Assembly: GCA_013152755.1 (NCBI GenBank) | Contig: JAADFR010000138.1 | Coordinates: 1 to 51,541 of the forward strand | Direction of reading: 5' to 3' | Length of the DNA: 51,541 bases | DNA from: Alphaproteobacteria bacterium | GTDB lineage: Bacteria > Pseudomonadota > Alphaproteobacteria > Sphingomonadales > Emcibacteraceae | Shown here: in pieces, positions 10,393 through 18,647 of the stretch | Numbering within the stretch: position 1 is the stretch's first letter | How the letters are laid out: each line of letters starts with the position of its first letter | Program-made: the position numbers and the translations under genes | The notes under the pieces: model-generated | Told to the model about the DNA's origin: nothing | Database searches by the model: none | The model's input: the letters and a program-made list of their open reading frames with translations, nothing else

Positions 10393-10442
10393 TTGACATA
10401 ACAACACAAACCATGCATTATCCTATGAGTTGATATGACAAC
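10393..10442 (+). promoter_or_regulatory. sigma-70-like promoter with two dyad motifs before the corrinoid operon
   Basis: TTGACA (10393-10398), a 17-base spacer and CATTAT (10416-10421) form a plausible promoter. The 16-base element GAGTTGATATGACAAC at 10427-10442 covers the expected start of transcription. A related dyad TTG-ACATAA-CAA (10393-10404) overlaps the -35 box. Two TTG-N6-CAA dyads over a promoter suit repression by a MarR-type protein, such as the one at 20073-20600. Confidence 0.55.
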
Positions 10443-10518
10443 ACGTATAGTGGGATGTAATATCCCCTACTCAGACTCAATATGACAGGAATTGATCTGA
10501 CCGAAGGTAAGGCTGAAA

Positions 10519-11991
10519 ATGACTTTAGTTCGACATTGGGTCATAAGGCATGCAGGAGCCATAGAACGTCTTTATCGTTCCTTTGAACGCGTGCTGGTTT
10601 TCTGCGGGCCCCTATTTAAGGCCGTTGGTTTTCATCGTTTGGAAAAACCGGTTGCCTTCATTGAATCCAGAGCAAAAAAATTCTTTTTCGGCTGCCATAT
10701 GTGCGGTGAATGCACATTGATGAGCACTGGTATGGCGTGTCCCATGACCTGTCGAAAAAGTCTTCGCAACGGGCCTTGTGGCGGCGTGCGGCCGGACGGA
10801 AGTTGTGAACTGGATAAAACAATAAAATGTACGTGGGTAAATGCCTGGGAGGGCGCATCAAGGATGGGGTCTGGCGCAGCCATTGGCCGCCAGCAAAGGC
10901 CCGTACATTATAATAAATTCGGACGATCATCCTGGTTGCGGGTGGCTCAAAAAGAACTATCCGCAGTGAGCGACTTCTCTAATAAAGGACAGGCCAAGAA
11001 GAAAAGTTGCAAACAGGAACACGCCAGAGGAAGGGGTTTACTGGAAGAAAAACTCCGGCAGGGCGAATTTGTTGTTACTGTTGAGTTGTCCCCGCCCGAT
11101 TCATCTAACCCAGAGGATATACTTTCCCGCGCCCGCCTGTTTGGCAATATGGTTGATGCCATAAATATTACCGATGGGTCCAATGCGAATTGTCATCTTT
11201 CCAGCCTTGCGGCGGCGGTCCTTTTAAAACAAGAGGGTTATACACCAATATTGCAGGCAACTTGCAGAGACCGCAATCGTATTGCGCTACAGGGGGATAT
11301 TTTGGGGGCAGCAGCTTTAGGCATTGAAAACCTCTTGTGCCTTACCGGTGACGGCGTGGAAAATGGTGATCATCCGGGTGCCAAGCCTGTGTTTGACCTG
11401 GATAGCACATCATTATTGGGGGCGGTTCGGGGAATGTGCGACGAAGGCCGTTTCCTGTCGGGCCGGTATTTGAAGTCGGCACCAAATATATTTTTAGGGG
11501 CCGCAGCAAACCCCTTTGCCCCGCCTTTCGATATTCGGGCTGTTCACATGGCAAAAAAAATAGAAGCCGGCGCTAATTTTATACAAACACAATATTGCTT
11601 CGATATTAATGCTCTTAGAGATTTCATGCGTAAAGTCAGGGCATTAGGCCTTCATAATCGGGCATATATCCTCGTTGGTGTCGGGCCGTTGGTTTCCCTG
11701 AAAGCAGCCAACTGGATGAATGAAAATGTGCCCGGCGTTAACATCCCGAAAAATATTATCAAGAGAATGCAAACCACCGAAAACCCAAAGCTGGAAGGCA
11801 AACAGATATGCATCGAACTGATCCGCGAAATTATCAAGATTAAAGGCGTTGCAGGCGTACATATCATGGCTCATCGCTGCGAAGAAATAGTGCCAGAAAT
11901 CCTTGAAGAGTCCGGCTTGCGGGGGCGGCATGAAAGAAAACTGAATATGGCAGCCACTGTCACCCTTCCGGTGAAACAGGGCAGGAAATGA
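10519..11991 (+). CDS. MetV-MetF fusion: methylenetetrahydrofolate reductase with N-terminal Cys-rich domain
   Basis: A 490-residue protein. Residues about 50-115 hold a Cys-rich module (CHMCGECTLMSTGMACP, CRKSLRNGPCGG, SCELD, KCTW) matching the MetV/methylenetetrahydrofolate reductase C-terminal family, which in acetogens is a separate MetV subunit. Residues about 175-480 are the MetF TIM barrel (VVTVELSPPDSSNPED, NITDGSNANCH, LCLTGDG, ANFIQTQYCFDI). It interconverts methyl-THF and methylene-THF. In an aerobe degrading methyl donors it would run in the oxidative direction. It is the first gene of the methyl-transfer operon, 33 bases before the corrinoid protein. The fusion order, MetV before MetF, is notable. 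The electron partner is unknown; the upstream reductase is a candidate. Confidence 0.85.
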   Translation: MTLVRHWVIRHAGAIERLYRSFERVLVFCGPLFKAVGFHRLEKPVAFIESRAKKFFFGCHMCGECTLMSTGMACPMTCRKSLRNGPCGGVRPDGSCELDKTIKCTWVNAWEGASRMGSGAAIGRQQRPVHYNKFGRSSWLRVAQKELSAVSDFSNKGQAKKKSCKQEHARGRGLLEEKLRQGEFVVTVELSPPDSSNPEDILSRARLFGNMVDAINITDGSNANCHLSSLAAAVLLKQEGYTPILQATCRDRNRIALQGDILGAAALGIENLLCLTGDGVENGDHPGAKPVFDLDSTSLLGAVRGMCDEGRFLSGRYLKSAPNIFLGAAANPFAPPFDIRAVHMAKKIEAGANFIQTQYCFDINALRDFMRKVRALGLHNRAYILVGVGPLVSLKAANWMNENVPGVNIPKNIIKRMQTTENPKLEGKQICIELIREIIKIKGVAGVHIMAHRCEEIVPEILEESGLRGRHERKLNMAATVTLPVKQGRK

Positions 11992-12024
11992 TGATTATAA
12001 CATCTTTAGTAATCGGAGAGAATT

Positions 12025-12678
12025 ATGGGAAATAAAGCTGACGAATTAGTCAAATCTATAGCAGAGATGGACGAGGAAAAAGCCATTGATCTGGCAAACC
12101 AAATGCTTGCAGAAGGTGTAGATCCTCTGGAAGTGCTGCGCTTGTGCCGTGTTGCGATGGATATTGTCGGAGAACGGTTTGAAAAACAGGAATATTTCCT
12201 CCCGGAGTTGATGATGGCAGGCGATATGCTGGAACAAATCGGCGCAATCGTCAAACCTCTTTTGATGGATCAGGCTGGCGGCGAAGAGCCGGAAACCCTT
12301 GGTACGATTGTTCTTGGTACGGTTCACGGTGATTTACATGATATTGGCAAAAACATTGTTACTTTCATGCTGGAATTAAATGGATTCAAGGTCATTGATC
12401 TGGGTATTGATGTGCCGATCGAGAAATTCATTGATGCCATCGAAGAAAATCAGCCCCAAGTGGTCGCCCTTAGCGGATTTCTCACCCTTGCTTTTGATTC
12501 CATGAAGGAAACTGTTGAAGCCATTGCAGAAGCCGGTTGGCGGGATAAAGTAAAAATTATGATTGGTGGCGGCCAGATAGATGAGCAGGTAACAAACTAT
12601 ACCGGCGCAGATGCCTTTGGCAAAAATGCCATGGAAGCTGTATCTTTATGTAACGAATGGATCGGCGGTGCGGCATGA
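12025..12678 (+). CDS. corrinoid (B12-binding) methyl-carrier protein
   Basis: This 217-residue protein is of the MtaC/MtvC type. It has an N-terminal helical cap (residues about 1-85) and a Rossmann-like cobalamin domain. The lower-axial-ligand motif D-x-H-x-x-G is DLHDIG at 103-108 with His105. Ser150 in ALSGFLT and GGG at 181-183 line the nucleotide tail as in MetH. It receives a methyl group on Co(I) from the substrate methyltransferase and passes it on to tetrahydrofolate. It lies between the MetF fusion and the UroD-type methyltransferase and overlaps the latter by 4 bases (ATGA), typical of three-component methyltransferase operons. Confidence 0.93.
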   Translation: MGNKADELVKSIAEMDEEKAIDLANQMLAEGVDPLEVLRLCRVAMDIVGERFEKQEYFLPELMMAGDMLEQIGAIVKPLLMDQAGGEEPETLGTIVLGTVHGDLHDIGKNIVTFMLELNGFKVIDLGIDVPIEKFIDAIEENQPQVVALSGFLTLAFDSMKETVEAIAEAGWRDKVKIMIGGGQIDEQVTNYTGADAFGKNAMEAVSLCNEWIGGAA

Positions 12679-13934
12679 CGTCTGATGTGGATTATGACGC
12701 AAAAGAGCTTTATGCCGAACGCCATAAGCGTGTGCAGGATGCCATTTCACTGAAAGAAACCGACAGGGTGCCATCAGTATTTTACTCTATGTTTTGGTAC
12801 GCTAAATACGGCGGTGTCACCTGCCGGGATATTATGTATGATTATGACAAGCTATCGGCGATAGTCAGGAAAGTTCTCAATGATTTCCAACCGGACAGTT
12901 TTTCATTACCGCACCCGATAATTGCCTTGGGGCCTTCTATGGAGGCAATGGACTATAAACAGCTGGAATGGCCGGGCCATGGTACCGACCCCAATGTCTC
13001 CTACCAGTTCCTTGACAAGGAATATATGTCGGCGAAAGAATATGAAGAATATATATTCGATCCGACAGGTTTTTATCTTACCAAATATTTGCCGCGTATC
13101 TCAGGTGTTTGTGAAGGGTTCGGCAAGCTGCCATCATTCCCGGGGCATTACTATATTCAATCTGTGTTAGGGGCGCGTTATTTTTCCAATCCTGCCGTTG
13201 TGGAATCCTTTCAGGCGATGGCAAGAGCCGGTGATGAAATGCAGGCGATGTTGAGCAAAGCGATGGCTTTTGCCCGTGAGATGGGAGATGCAGGTTTCCC
13301 TCTTGCCCAAGGAGCCAGCGCAATTTCCCCCTTTGATTATTTCGCCGATTACTTCCGGGGATCAAAAGGGGTGATGATGGATATGTATCGCAAGGCGGAC
13401 CTCTTTCTGGAAGCAATGGATAAAGCCGCCGTTTTCATTGTCCGCAGCGCCGTTGCGCAATCTGAACGCCAGCCCTGTAAAACAGTTTTTATCCCTGTCC
13501 ATTGGGCTTTTGACGGGTTGATGTCCGAGGACCATTTTAAAACTTTTTTCTGGCCGCCGTTCAAAAAAGTAATTCTGGGTTTGATTGATGCAGGGTTAAA
13601 CCCATTGCTCCTGTGGGAAGGTGATTGCACTTCCCGAATGGAGTTGATCGGCGATATTCCAGCAGGAAAAGCTATCTACTGGTTTGAAAGAGGCGACCTT
13701 TTCAAGGCCAAGGAGATTCTCGGGAATGTCACTTGTCTGCGCGGCAATGTACCGCCCTCGCTATTGAATACGGGAACGCCAGAAGAAGTAGATGAATATT
13801 GCAAGACATTAATTCAAGTAGTTGGCAAAGGCGGTGGCTTTATCCTTGACGGTGGTATTGGCGTGCCGGATGAAGCCTTAATAGAAAATGTCAAGGCAAT
13901 GTTCGACGCAACCCATAAGTATGGGAACGGATGA
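12675..13934 (+). CDS. UroD-family substrate:corrinoid methyltransferase
   Basis: This 419-residue protein belongs to the uroporphyrinogen decarboxylase superfamily, which includes MtaA, MtbA, CmuA/CmuC and O-demethylase methyltransferases. It sits directly after the corrinoid protein (ATGA overlap), which is why a methyltransferase rather than heme function is called. Recognisable parts are RVQDAISLKETDRVPS at the N-terminus, IPVHWAFDGLMS (His276), LLLWEGDC (Glu315, Asp317, Cys318) and VTCLRGNVP (Cys354). The canonical H-x-C...C zinc set of MtaA is not seen as such; Glu315/Cys318/Cys354 may replace it. It should transfer a methyl group from the growth substrate to Co(I). The substrate is not known; a methoxylated aromatic acid is inferred from the neighbours. 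Confidence 0.82.
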   Translation: MTSDVDYDAKELYAERHKRVQDAISLKETDRVPSVFYSMFWYAKYGGVTCRDIMYDYDKLSAIVRKVLNDFQPDSFSLPHPIIALGPSMEAMDYKQLEWPGHGTDPNVSYQFLDKEYMSAKEYEEYIFDPTGFYLTKYLPRISGVCEGFGKLPSFPGHYYIQSVLGARYFSNPAVVESFQAMARAGDEMQAMLSKAMAFAREMGDAGFPLAQGASAISPFDYFADYFRGSKGVMMDMYRKADLFLEAMDKAAVFIVRSAVAQSERQPCKTVFIPVHWAFDGLMSEDHFKTFFWPPFKKVILGLIDAGLNPLLLWEGDCTSRMELIGDIPAGKAIYWFERGDLFKAKEILGNVTCLRGNVPPSLLNTGTPEEVDEYCKTLIQVVGKGGGFILDGGIGVPDEALIENVKAMFDATHKYGNG

Positions 13935-13940
13935 CCAGCC

Positions 13941-14642
13941 ATGAATGTTTCCATCCCCCGAATTTCTGTGAAGTTGGAAGATATGACGAAAGTTCCATCG
14001 CTTCAAAGGCCTGGAAATATTGGGAACCGCATTGCTACGTTGATTCCGGATCTTCTGGAAATGGTGAAGAGAAAGGGAATGATTTCCCCTTCTTTTATCT
14101 ATCGGGTAAAGCGCGTAGAAGCCCTTGTGGGGGCAGAAATATTTTTGGATGGTGGCCTTAACCTGCACGCTCCATTAATCGTTGAAAAGATACCAACGGC
14201 AAAAGAACTTGCATTTGCAGTCTGTACTATCGGTGATGGTCTTGAGCAGAATGTCAACGAACTATTTGCTAAAAAGAGGGCCTTGGAAGCGTTCATCCTA
14301 AATGAGATCGGTAATATTGCCGTAAGTAAAGTTGCCTTAAAGGCCAGAACGAAAATCAGAAAGGAAGCCGCTTGCCGTAATTTAGAGGCAAGCAGTTCCT
14401 TAAGCCCGGGCGTATTGGGGTTTGAGGTCGAACAGCAGCAAATGCTGTGCAAAACGGCATCAGCCGATAAATTAGGTGTAGAAATGAGAACCGGGACGAT
14501 GATGCACCCGGATAAGTCTCTGTCATTTGTGACGGGTCTTGGGAAACATATGCCCCGTTGGACGCAAGCAGATGAATGCCGGTCTTGCCGCGCCCGTGAC
14601 CGTTGCCACAATCGGCTTACGTCCAGCGGGGAGATGCTGTGA
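13941..14642 (+). CDS. stand-alone MetH-type activation-domain protein
   Basis: A 233-residue protein resembling the vitamin B12-dependent methionine synthase activation domain as found in free-standing form in corrinoid methyltransferase gene clusters. Visible features are an AFAVCTIGDGLEQ segment near the middle, LSPGVLGFEVEQQQ, and MMHPDKSLSFVTGLG, which corresponds to the family's M-x-P-x-K-S-x-S core. A Cys-rich tail (ECRSCRARDRC) resembles an iron-sulfur or zinc knuckle. It starts 6 bases after the methyltransferase stop and overlaps the next gene by one base. In MetH this domain helps AdoMet-dependent reductive methylation of Co(II); a part in keeping the corrinoid active is inferred. 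Confidence 0.72.
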   Translation: MNVSIPRISVKLEDMTKVPSLQRPGNIGNRIATLIPDLLEMVKRKGMISPSFIYRVKRVEALVGAEIFLDGGLNLHAPLIVEKIPTAKELAFAVCTIGDGLEQNVNELFAKKRALEAFILNEIGNIAVSKVALKARTKIRKEAACRNLEASSSLSPGVLGFEVEQQQMLCKTASADKLGVEMRTGTMMHPDKSLSFVTGLGKHMPRWTQADECRSCRARDRCHNRLTSSGEML

Positions 14643-16522
14643 TGAAAGAAAATACGGTCCCTGTCCAAATTAAGGTTCAAGACTGTGATAAAATTATAGA
14701 ATGTTATCCGGGTGAGAATTTCAATGAAGCGGCACAGCGTAAGGGGTTAGCCATCGCAACCACCTGTGGTCGTGAGGGTACATGTAAATCATGCGCTGTA
14801 CGTATCGTTTCAGGTAAAGTTCCGGCGGCAACGCCTGACGAAAAAAAACTCTTCGATGATATGCAGCTAAGCAGAGGGTGGCGGCGTTCCTGTAAATTTG
14901 TTCCAATCACTGATTGTACCGTGCATATACCGCGCCGGTCCCTATTGATTAAGTCACGGCATTTGATTGTCATTAAAAAACGTGACCAGCTTCCGCCGGA
15001 TCCGCTGGTGCGCAGCAAGCTTATTAAACTTGAACCGTCAGAAATAGAGGGTGATGCTGATTGGGAACGTCTTTTGCAGGCCCTTAACAGAGATAAAACG
15101 GCCCCCCCGATTGAGCGGATTGACCTCGGGCTATTGAGAGACCTCAGCCGCTCTTTGCGCAGATGGAATTGGGATATCAAGGTCTATATGCGGGGGGATG
15201 AGGTCATAGGTATTGGACCTTGCAATAGCCGTGCTTATGGCATTGCTGTTGATCTGGGAACCACTAATATTGTTGGTTTTCTAGTCAATCTTGAAACTGG
15301 TGAAGTGCTATCAGCTAATAGTACCGGGAACCCGCAAGTATCTTTTGGGGGTGACATTATGACCCGGCTGGCCCGGGCGGCGCGGGACTGTGATGTCAGG
15401 AAGCTCATGCAAAAAACGGTCGTTGATGAAATCAATAATATTGTGCAGGAACTTTGCGCCAATGAGGTACATGCTGATGATATAGTTGCGGAAATGGTGA
15501 TTGCGGGTAATACCGTGATGCATCACCTTCTTATCGGCCTTGATATTGAACAATTAGGTAAAGCACCATTTGTGCCCGCAACTTGTCAGGATCTGGACAT
15601 AAAGGCACGGGATATTGGCCTCACATCAGCGCCTTACGCCACAATTCATTTTCCCGGAATTATTGCAGGGTTTGTCGGAAGCGACCATGTGATGGCACTT
15701 TTAACCTCCCTATCCTCTCTTCGCAAGGGGCTGTCGATTATCGTGGATATAGGCACCAACACAGAAATTTCTATTGTGGACGGGGATCGGATTATTTCGG
15801 TTTCATGTCCCTCGGGCCCTGCTCTGGAAGGTGGTGAAATCAGCTTTGGCATGTCCGCGACTGAAGGGGCTATTGAGGCCGTTCAAATTGATGGAAACGC
15901 GTTAACACTGAAAACCATACAAAATGGATCACCTATAGGTCTGTGCGGTTCTGGGGTTTTGGATATGGTTGCTGAATTATACCGGAATGGCGTGATTAAT
16001 CATCGAGGCCGATTAAATATCACTAACCCCAAAGTCAGATCCCGTGATGACAGGCTTGAATTTATAATTATTGAAGAATTAGACGGCATAGAAGGGCAGA
16101 TCAGCTTTTCTCAAGATGATATTCGGGCCGTGCAACTGGCAAAAGCGGCGATCCGCGCAGGTATTGACATGCTGCTCAAAGAAATCGGGCAAAAAGAAAC
16201 AGCGTTAGAGCGTGTCATCGTCGCGGGGGCCTTTGGGAATTTCCTCAATATTAAAAATGCCATCGCTGTTGGGCTACTGCCCTCTATCCCTCTGGATCGT
16301 TTTGAACAAGTGGGAAATGCCGCCGGTAAAGGGGCGCGTTTGGCTCTGGTTTCCAAAGAACAAAGACTGCAGGCACGTACATTAGCAAAGACCACATCCT
16401 ATTTGGAACTTTCCGGCCAGAAGGCATTTATGACAGCTTTCATTGACCGGATAAACTTCGATTACAGGAAGCAAAATCAAATAGACGGATTGAAACAGAG
16501 CGACGGAATGGAAACAGTATGA
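14642..16522 (+). CDS. 2Fe-2S / ASKHA corrinoid reductive activator (RACo-like)
   Basis: A 626-residue ATP-dependent activator that reduces inactive Co(II) corrinoid back to Co(I). Residues 1-95 form a plant-type 2Fe-2S domain with Cys42, Cys48, Cys51 and Cys84 (CGREGTCKSC ... RRSC). A linker follows to about residue 190. The ASKHA ATPase part begins at YGIAVDLGTTNIVGF and has NPQVSFGGDIMTRL, IVDIGTNTEI, SGPALEGG and VIVAGAFGNFLNIKNA. Start ATG 14642 shares a base with the preceding TGA (TGATG), indicating coupled translation. Acetogens and methanogens use such proteins in methyltransferase systems. It needs a low-potential electron donor, perhaps the reductase at 9361. Confidence 0.92.
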   Translation: MKENTVPVQIKVQDCDKIIECYPGENFNEAAQRKGLAIATTCGREGTCKSCAVRIVSGKVPAATPDEKKLFDDMQLSRGWRRSCKFVPITDCTVHIPRRSLLIKSRHLIVIKKRDQLPPDPLVRSKLIKLEPSEIEGDADWERLLQALNRDKTAPPIERIDLGLLRDLSRSLRRWNWDIKVYMRGDEVIGIGPCNSRAYGIAVDLGTTNIVGFLVNLETGEVLSANSTGNPQVSFGGDIMTRLARAARDCDVRKLMQKTVVDEINNIVQELCANEVHADDIVAEMVIAGNTVMHHLLIGLDIEQLGKAPFVPATCQDLDIKARDIGLTSAPYATIHFPGIIAGFVGSDHVMALLTSLSSLRKGLSIIVDIGTNTEISIVDGDRIISVSCPSGPALEGGEISFGMSATEGAIEAVQIDGNALTLKTIQNGSPIGLCGSGVLDMVAELYRNGVINHRGRLNITNPKVRSRDDRLEFIIIEELDGIEGQISFSQDDIRAVQLAKAAIRAGIDMLLKEIGQKETALERVIVAGAFGNFLNIKNAIAVGLLPSIPLDRFEQVGNAAGKGARLALVSKEQRLQARTLAKTTSYLELSGQKAFMTAFIDRINFDYRKQNQIDGLKQSDGMETV

Positions 16523-17403
16523 CTTTTTCAAATCTTACCATTATCGGGGAACGGATTAACCCCGGTTTCAAAAGTACCGAAACTTTATTTGCCAATGATG
16601 ATTTTAAAGGGATACAAGAATTGGCCATCAGGCAAGCGAATGCCGGGGCAGCTTATCTAAATGTCAATTGTGGGCGGCGATCCAAGGATGATCCGGATTT
16701 CCTAAAAGAGGTCATACTGTCTATTCAGGCGGTTGTAGACATTCCTCTATCATTTGATTTTCCCAATGTTGAGGTGCAGGAACTCTGCTTGAAGACATAT
16801 GATATTGAAAAAGCCAAAGGGCGAAAACCAATCGTTAATTCCATAGCGGAAACACGTTGGGAGATGTTGGAATTAGCGAATATCATGCCCTTTAAAGTCA
16901 TCCTCATGGCTTCGGAAAGAATGGAAGATGGCCGGGGCAAGCCAAATAAATTAGCTTGCGAAGTTTTTGAAACGGCTCAGCGAATGGTGAATACCGTCAT
17001 GGAAAGTGAATATGATTTTAACAAAGAGGATTTGATAGTTGATGTGTCCGTAAGCGCCCTTGCAGCGGATACGGAGGGGCTAACCAAAATGGCGATTGAA
17101 GGCATTCGTTTAATTGGGGAAGACCCGGATATGCAGGGGGTGCATATTATGGGGGGGCTTTCCAATATTGGCCAGCAATTACCGGCTAAAGCGGCCGACG
17201 GTTCGCGTTTAAAACTTCAGCTTGAAAACGCATTCTTGACGATGGCAAACCCTCTTGGTTTTGATTTTCTGCTTGGAACCCCCTGGAAAGAGTATGGCCC
17301 TTTGCCCGAAGATAACTATGTGTACAAGATTTTTACCGAAGTGCTGGGTCTCTCGGGAATAGAAGCCCTGAGATGTATCCGAAAATTCTACAAGGCAGGG
17401 TGA
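16519..17403 (+). CDS. methyltetrahydrofolate:corrinoid methyltransferase (pterin-binding, AcsE/MtvA-like)
   Basis: A 294-residue dihydropteroate-synthase-like TIM barrel. The N-terminus TIIGERINPGFKST and the following GAAYLNVNCG strand (the D/N-x-N pterin site) match MeTr proteins. Further segments are PLSFDFPN, KPIVNSIA, LIVDVSVSAL and HIMGGLSNIGQQLP. It moves the methyl group from the methyl-corrinoid protein to tetrahydrofolate, giving methyl-THF for the MetF fusion encoded five genes upstream. It overlaps the activator gene by 4 bases. The closest analogues are MtvA and CmuB-like second methyltransferases. Confidence 0.9.
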   Translation: MTFSNLTIIGERINPGFKSTETLFANDDFKGIQELAIRQANAGAAYLNVNCGRRSKDDPDFLKEVILSIQAVVDIPLSFDFPNVEVQELCLKTYDIEKAKGRKPIVNSIAETRWEMLELANIMPFKVILMASERMEDGRGKPNKLACEVFETAQRMVNTVMESEYDFNKEDLIVDVSVSALAADTEGLTKMAIEGIRLIGEDPDMQGVHIMGGLSNIGQQLPAKAADGSRLKLQLENAFLTMANPLGFDFLLGTPWKEYGPLPEDNYVYKIFTEVLGLSGIEALRCIRKFYKAG

Positions 17404-17405
17404 AA

Positions 17406-18611
17406 ATGAGCCTGCGTTTAATCAAAACAGCGGCCTACTTTGATGGTGTTTCAATTCACCGGAACGGGCCATATCTAATTGAAATTCATCGCGGGTATAT
17501 TGCGGCTATTCTGAATGGAGAAGATATACGGCTCCGATTGAATGTAGAGGAGAATGACGTTTTGGAAACGTCCTTTCTTATGCCGGGATTGGTTGATGCT
17601 CATGTTCACGTTTTTCTTGATGGTGCGGAATTGAATTTTAAGGCCCGTTCCGATTATCAGAAATCTGATTTTGAAAATATGATGGCCACTGCTCAGTCTA
17701 ACATATCCAAAACCGTTAAGGCGGGAATTACCCTATTCCGTGATGCGGGCGATAAATTCGGGGTGAACCACGCCACTCGGAATGAATTGTTGAATGACAA
17801 TGACATTCCTCTAACGATCAGGTCCCCTGGCTTCGGTATAAAGAAACCAAAGCGCTATGGGGGGTTCATTGCCCGGGATTTAGTCGATATTAGGCACGCG
17901 GATACAACCGTCGGGGAAATAGCCCGCGACAGTAACGACCTCAAAATTATCCTGACCGGCATTATTGATTTCAAGGCTGGTGAGGTCAAAGGGGACCCAC
18001 AGTTCACTCTAGAGGAACTGTCTGCGCTTGTAGATATTTCCCATGCCAAGGGGATGCAGACCTTCGCCCATTGTAGCGGTTTGGCCGGACTTGAGCTTGC
18101 GGTCAAGGCGCGTGTGGATTCTATTGAACATGGCTTTTTTATGAATAAAGAAATTCTGGAGAAAATGGCGGAACATCAAATTGCCTGGGTTCCGACTTTT
18201 TCTCCTGTGTATTTCCAGTGGAAACATCCAGAATATGCAGGCTGGGATGAAAGTACGGTTGGAAATTTGCGAAAAATCATCGACTCCCATTATCAGCATG
18301 TCAAAATTGCCCAGGCGTTAGGGGTTCTTCTGGTTGCCGGGTCAGATGCGGGCAGTTACGGGGTTGACCACGGCAGGGCGCTGATTGACGAGCTTCTTCA
18401 CTTTCTCGCAGCAGGGCTAAGTCTGGAAGAGACATTAACCTCTGCAACGTCTCGCCCTCGTATGCTTTGGTCACTGCCGTCAGCTAATATTGAAGTGGGT
18501 AATCAGATTGATGTCGTAGGCTATAAATCATGTCCATTGAAGAAAGCAAAAAATTTCTATCTTCCTTCTTTTACAGTCAAAGCAGATACATTCACAGCCC
18601 ACAATATCTAA
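17406..18611 (+). CDS. imidazolonepropionase-like metal-dependent amidohydrolase
   Basis: A 401-residue cytosolic amidohydrolase of the HutI-like subgroup. It has LMPGLVDAHVHVFLDG with His66-x-His68, FAHCSGLAG, DSIEHGFFMNK and VAGSDAGSYGVDHGRAL carrying the later metal-binding His and Asp residues. It begins 2 bases after the methyl-THF methyltransferase stop (ATG 17406 rather than the overlapping ATG 17373). Its substrate is unknown. As I recall, the aerobic chloromethane clusters also carry a hutI-like gene next to corrinoid methyltransferase genes, which suggests a conserved but unexplained link with methyl or folate metabolism. Hydrolysis of an amide- or ester-linked growth substrate is another option. 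Confidence 0.75.
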   Translation: MSLRLIKTAAYFDGVSIHRNGPYLIEIHRGYIAAILNGEDIRLRLNVEENDVLETSFLMPGLVDAHVHVFLDGAELNFKARSDYQKSDFENMMATAQSNISKTVKAGITLFRDAGDKFGVNHATRNELLNDNDIPLTIRSPGFGIKKPKRYGGFIARDLVDIRHADTTVGEIARDSNDLKIILTGIIDFKAGEVKGDPQFTLEELSALVDISHAKGMQTFAHCSGLAGLELAVKARVDSIEHGFFMNKEILEKMAEHQIAWVPTFSPVYFQWKHPEYAGWDESTVGNLRKIIDSHYQHVKIAQALGVLLVAGSDAGSYGVDHGRALIDELLHFLAAGLSLEETLTSATSRPRMLWSLPSANIEVGNQIDVVGYKSCPLKKAKNFYLPSFTVKADTFTAHNI

Positions 18612-18647
18612 ACACTCAAGGGATATAAACCACTATCAGGAGGCATT

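Noticed and set aside
10327-10518. Cobalamin riboswitch before the corrinoid operon
   Set aside because: A B12-using operon makes one plausible, but I found no GCCACTG-like B12 box or extended helices. The gap holds a simple promoter and dyad repeats.
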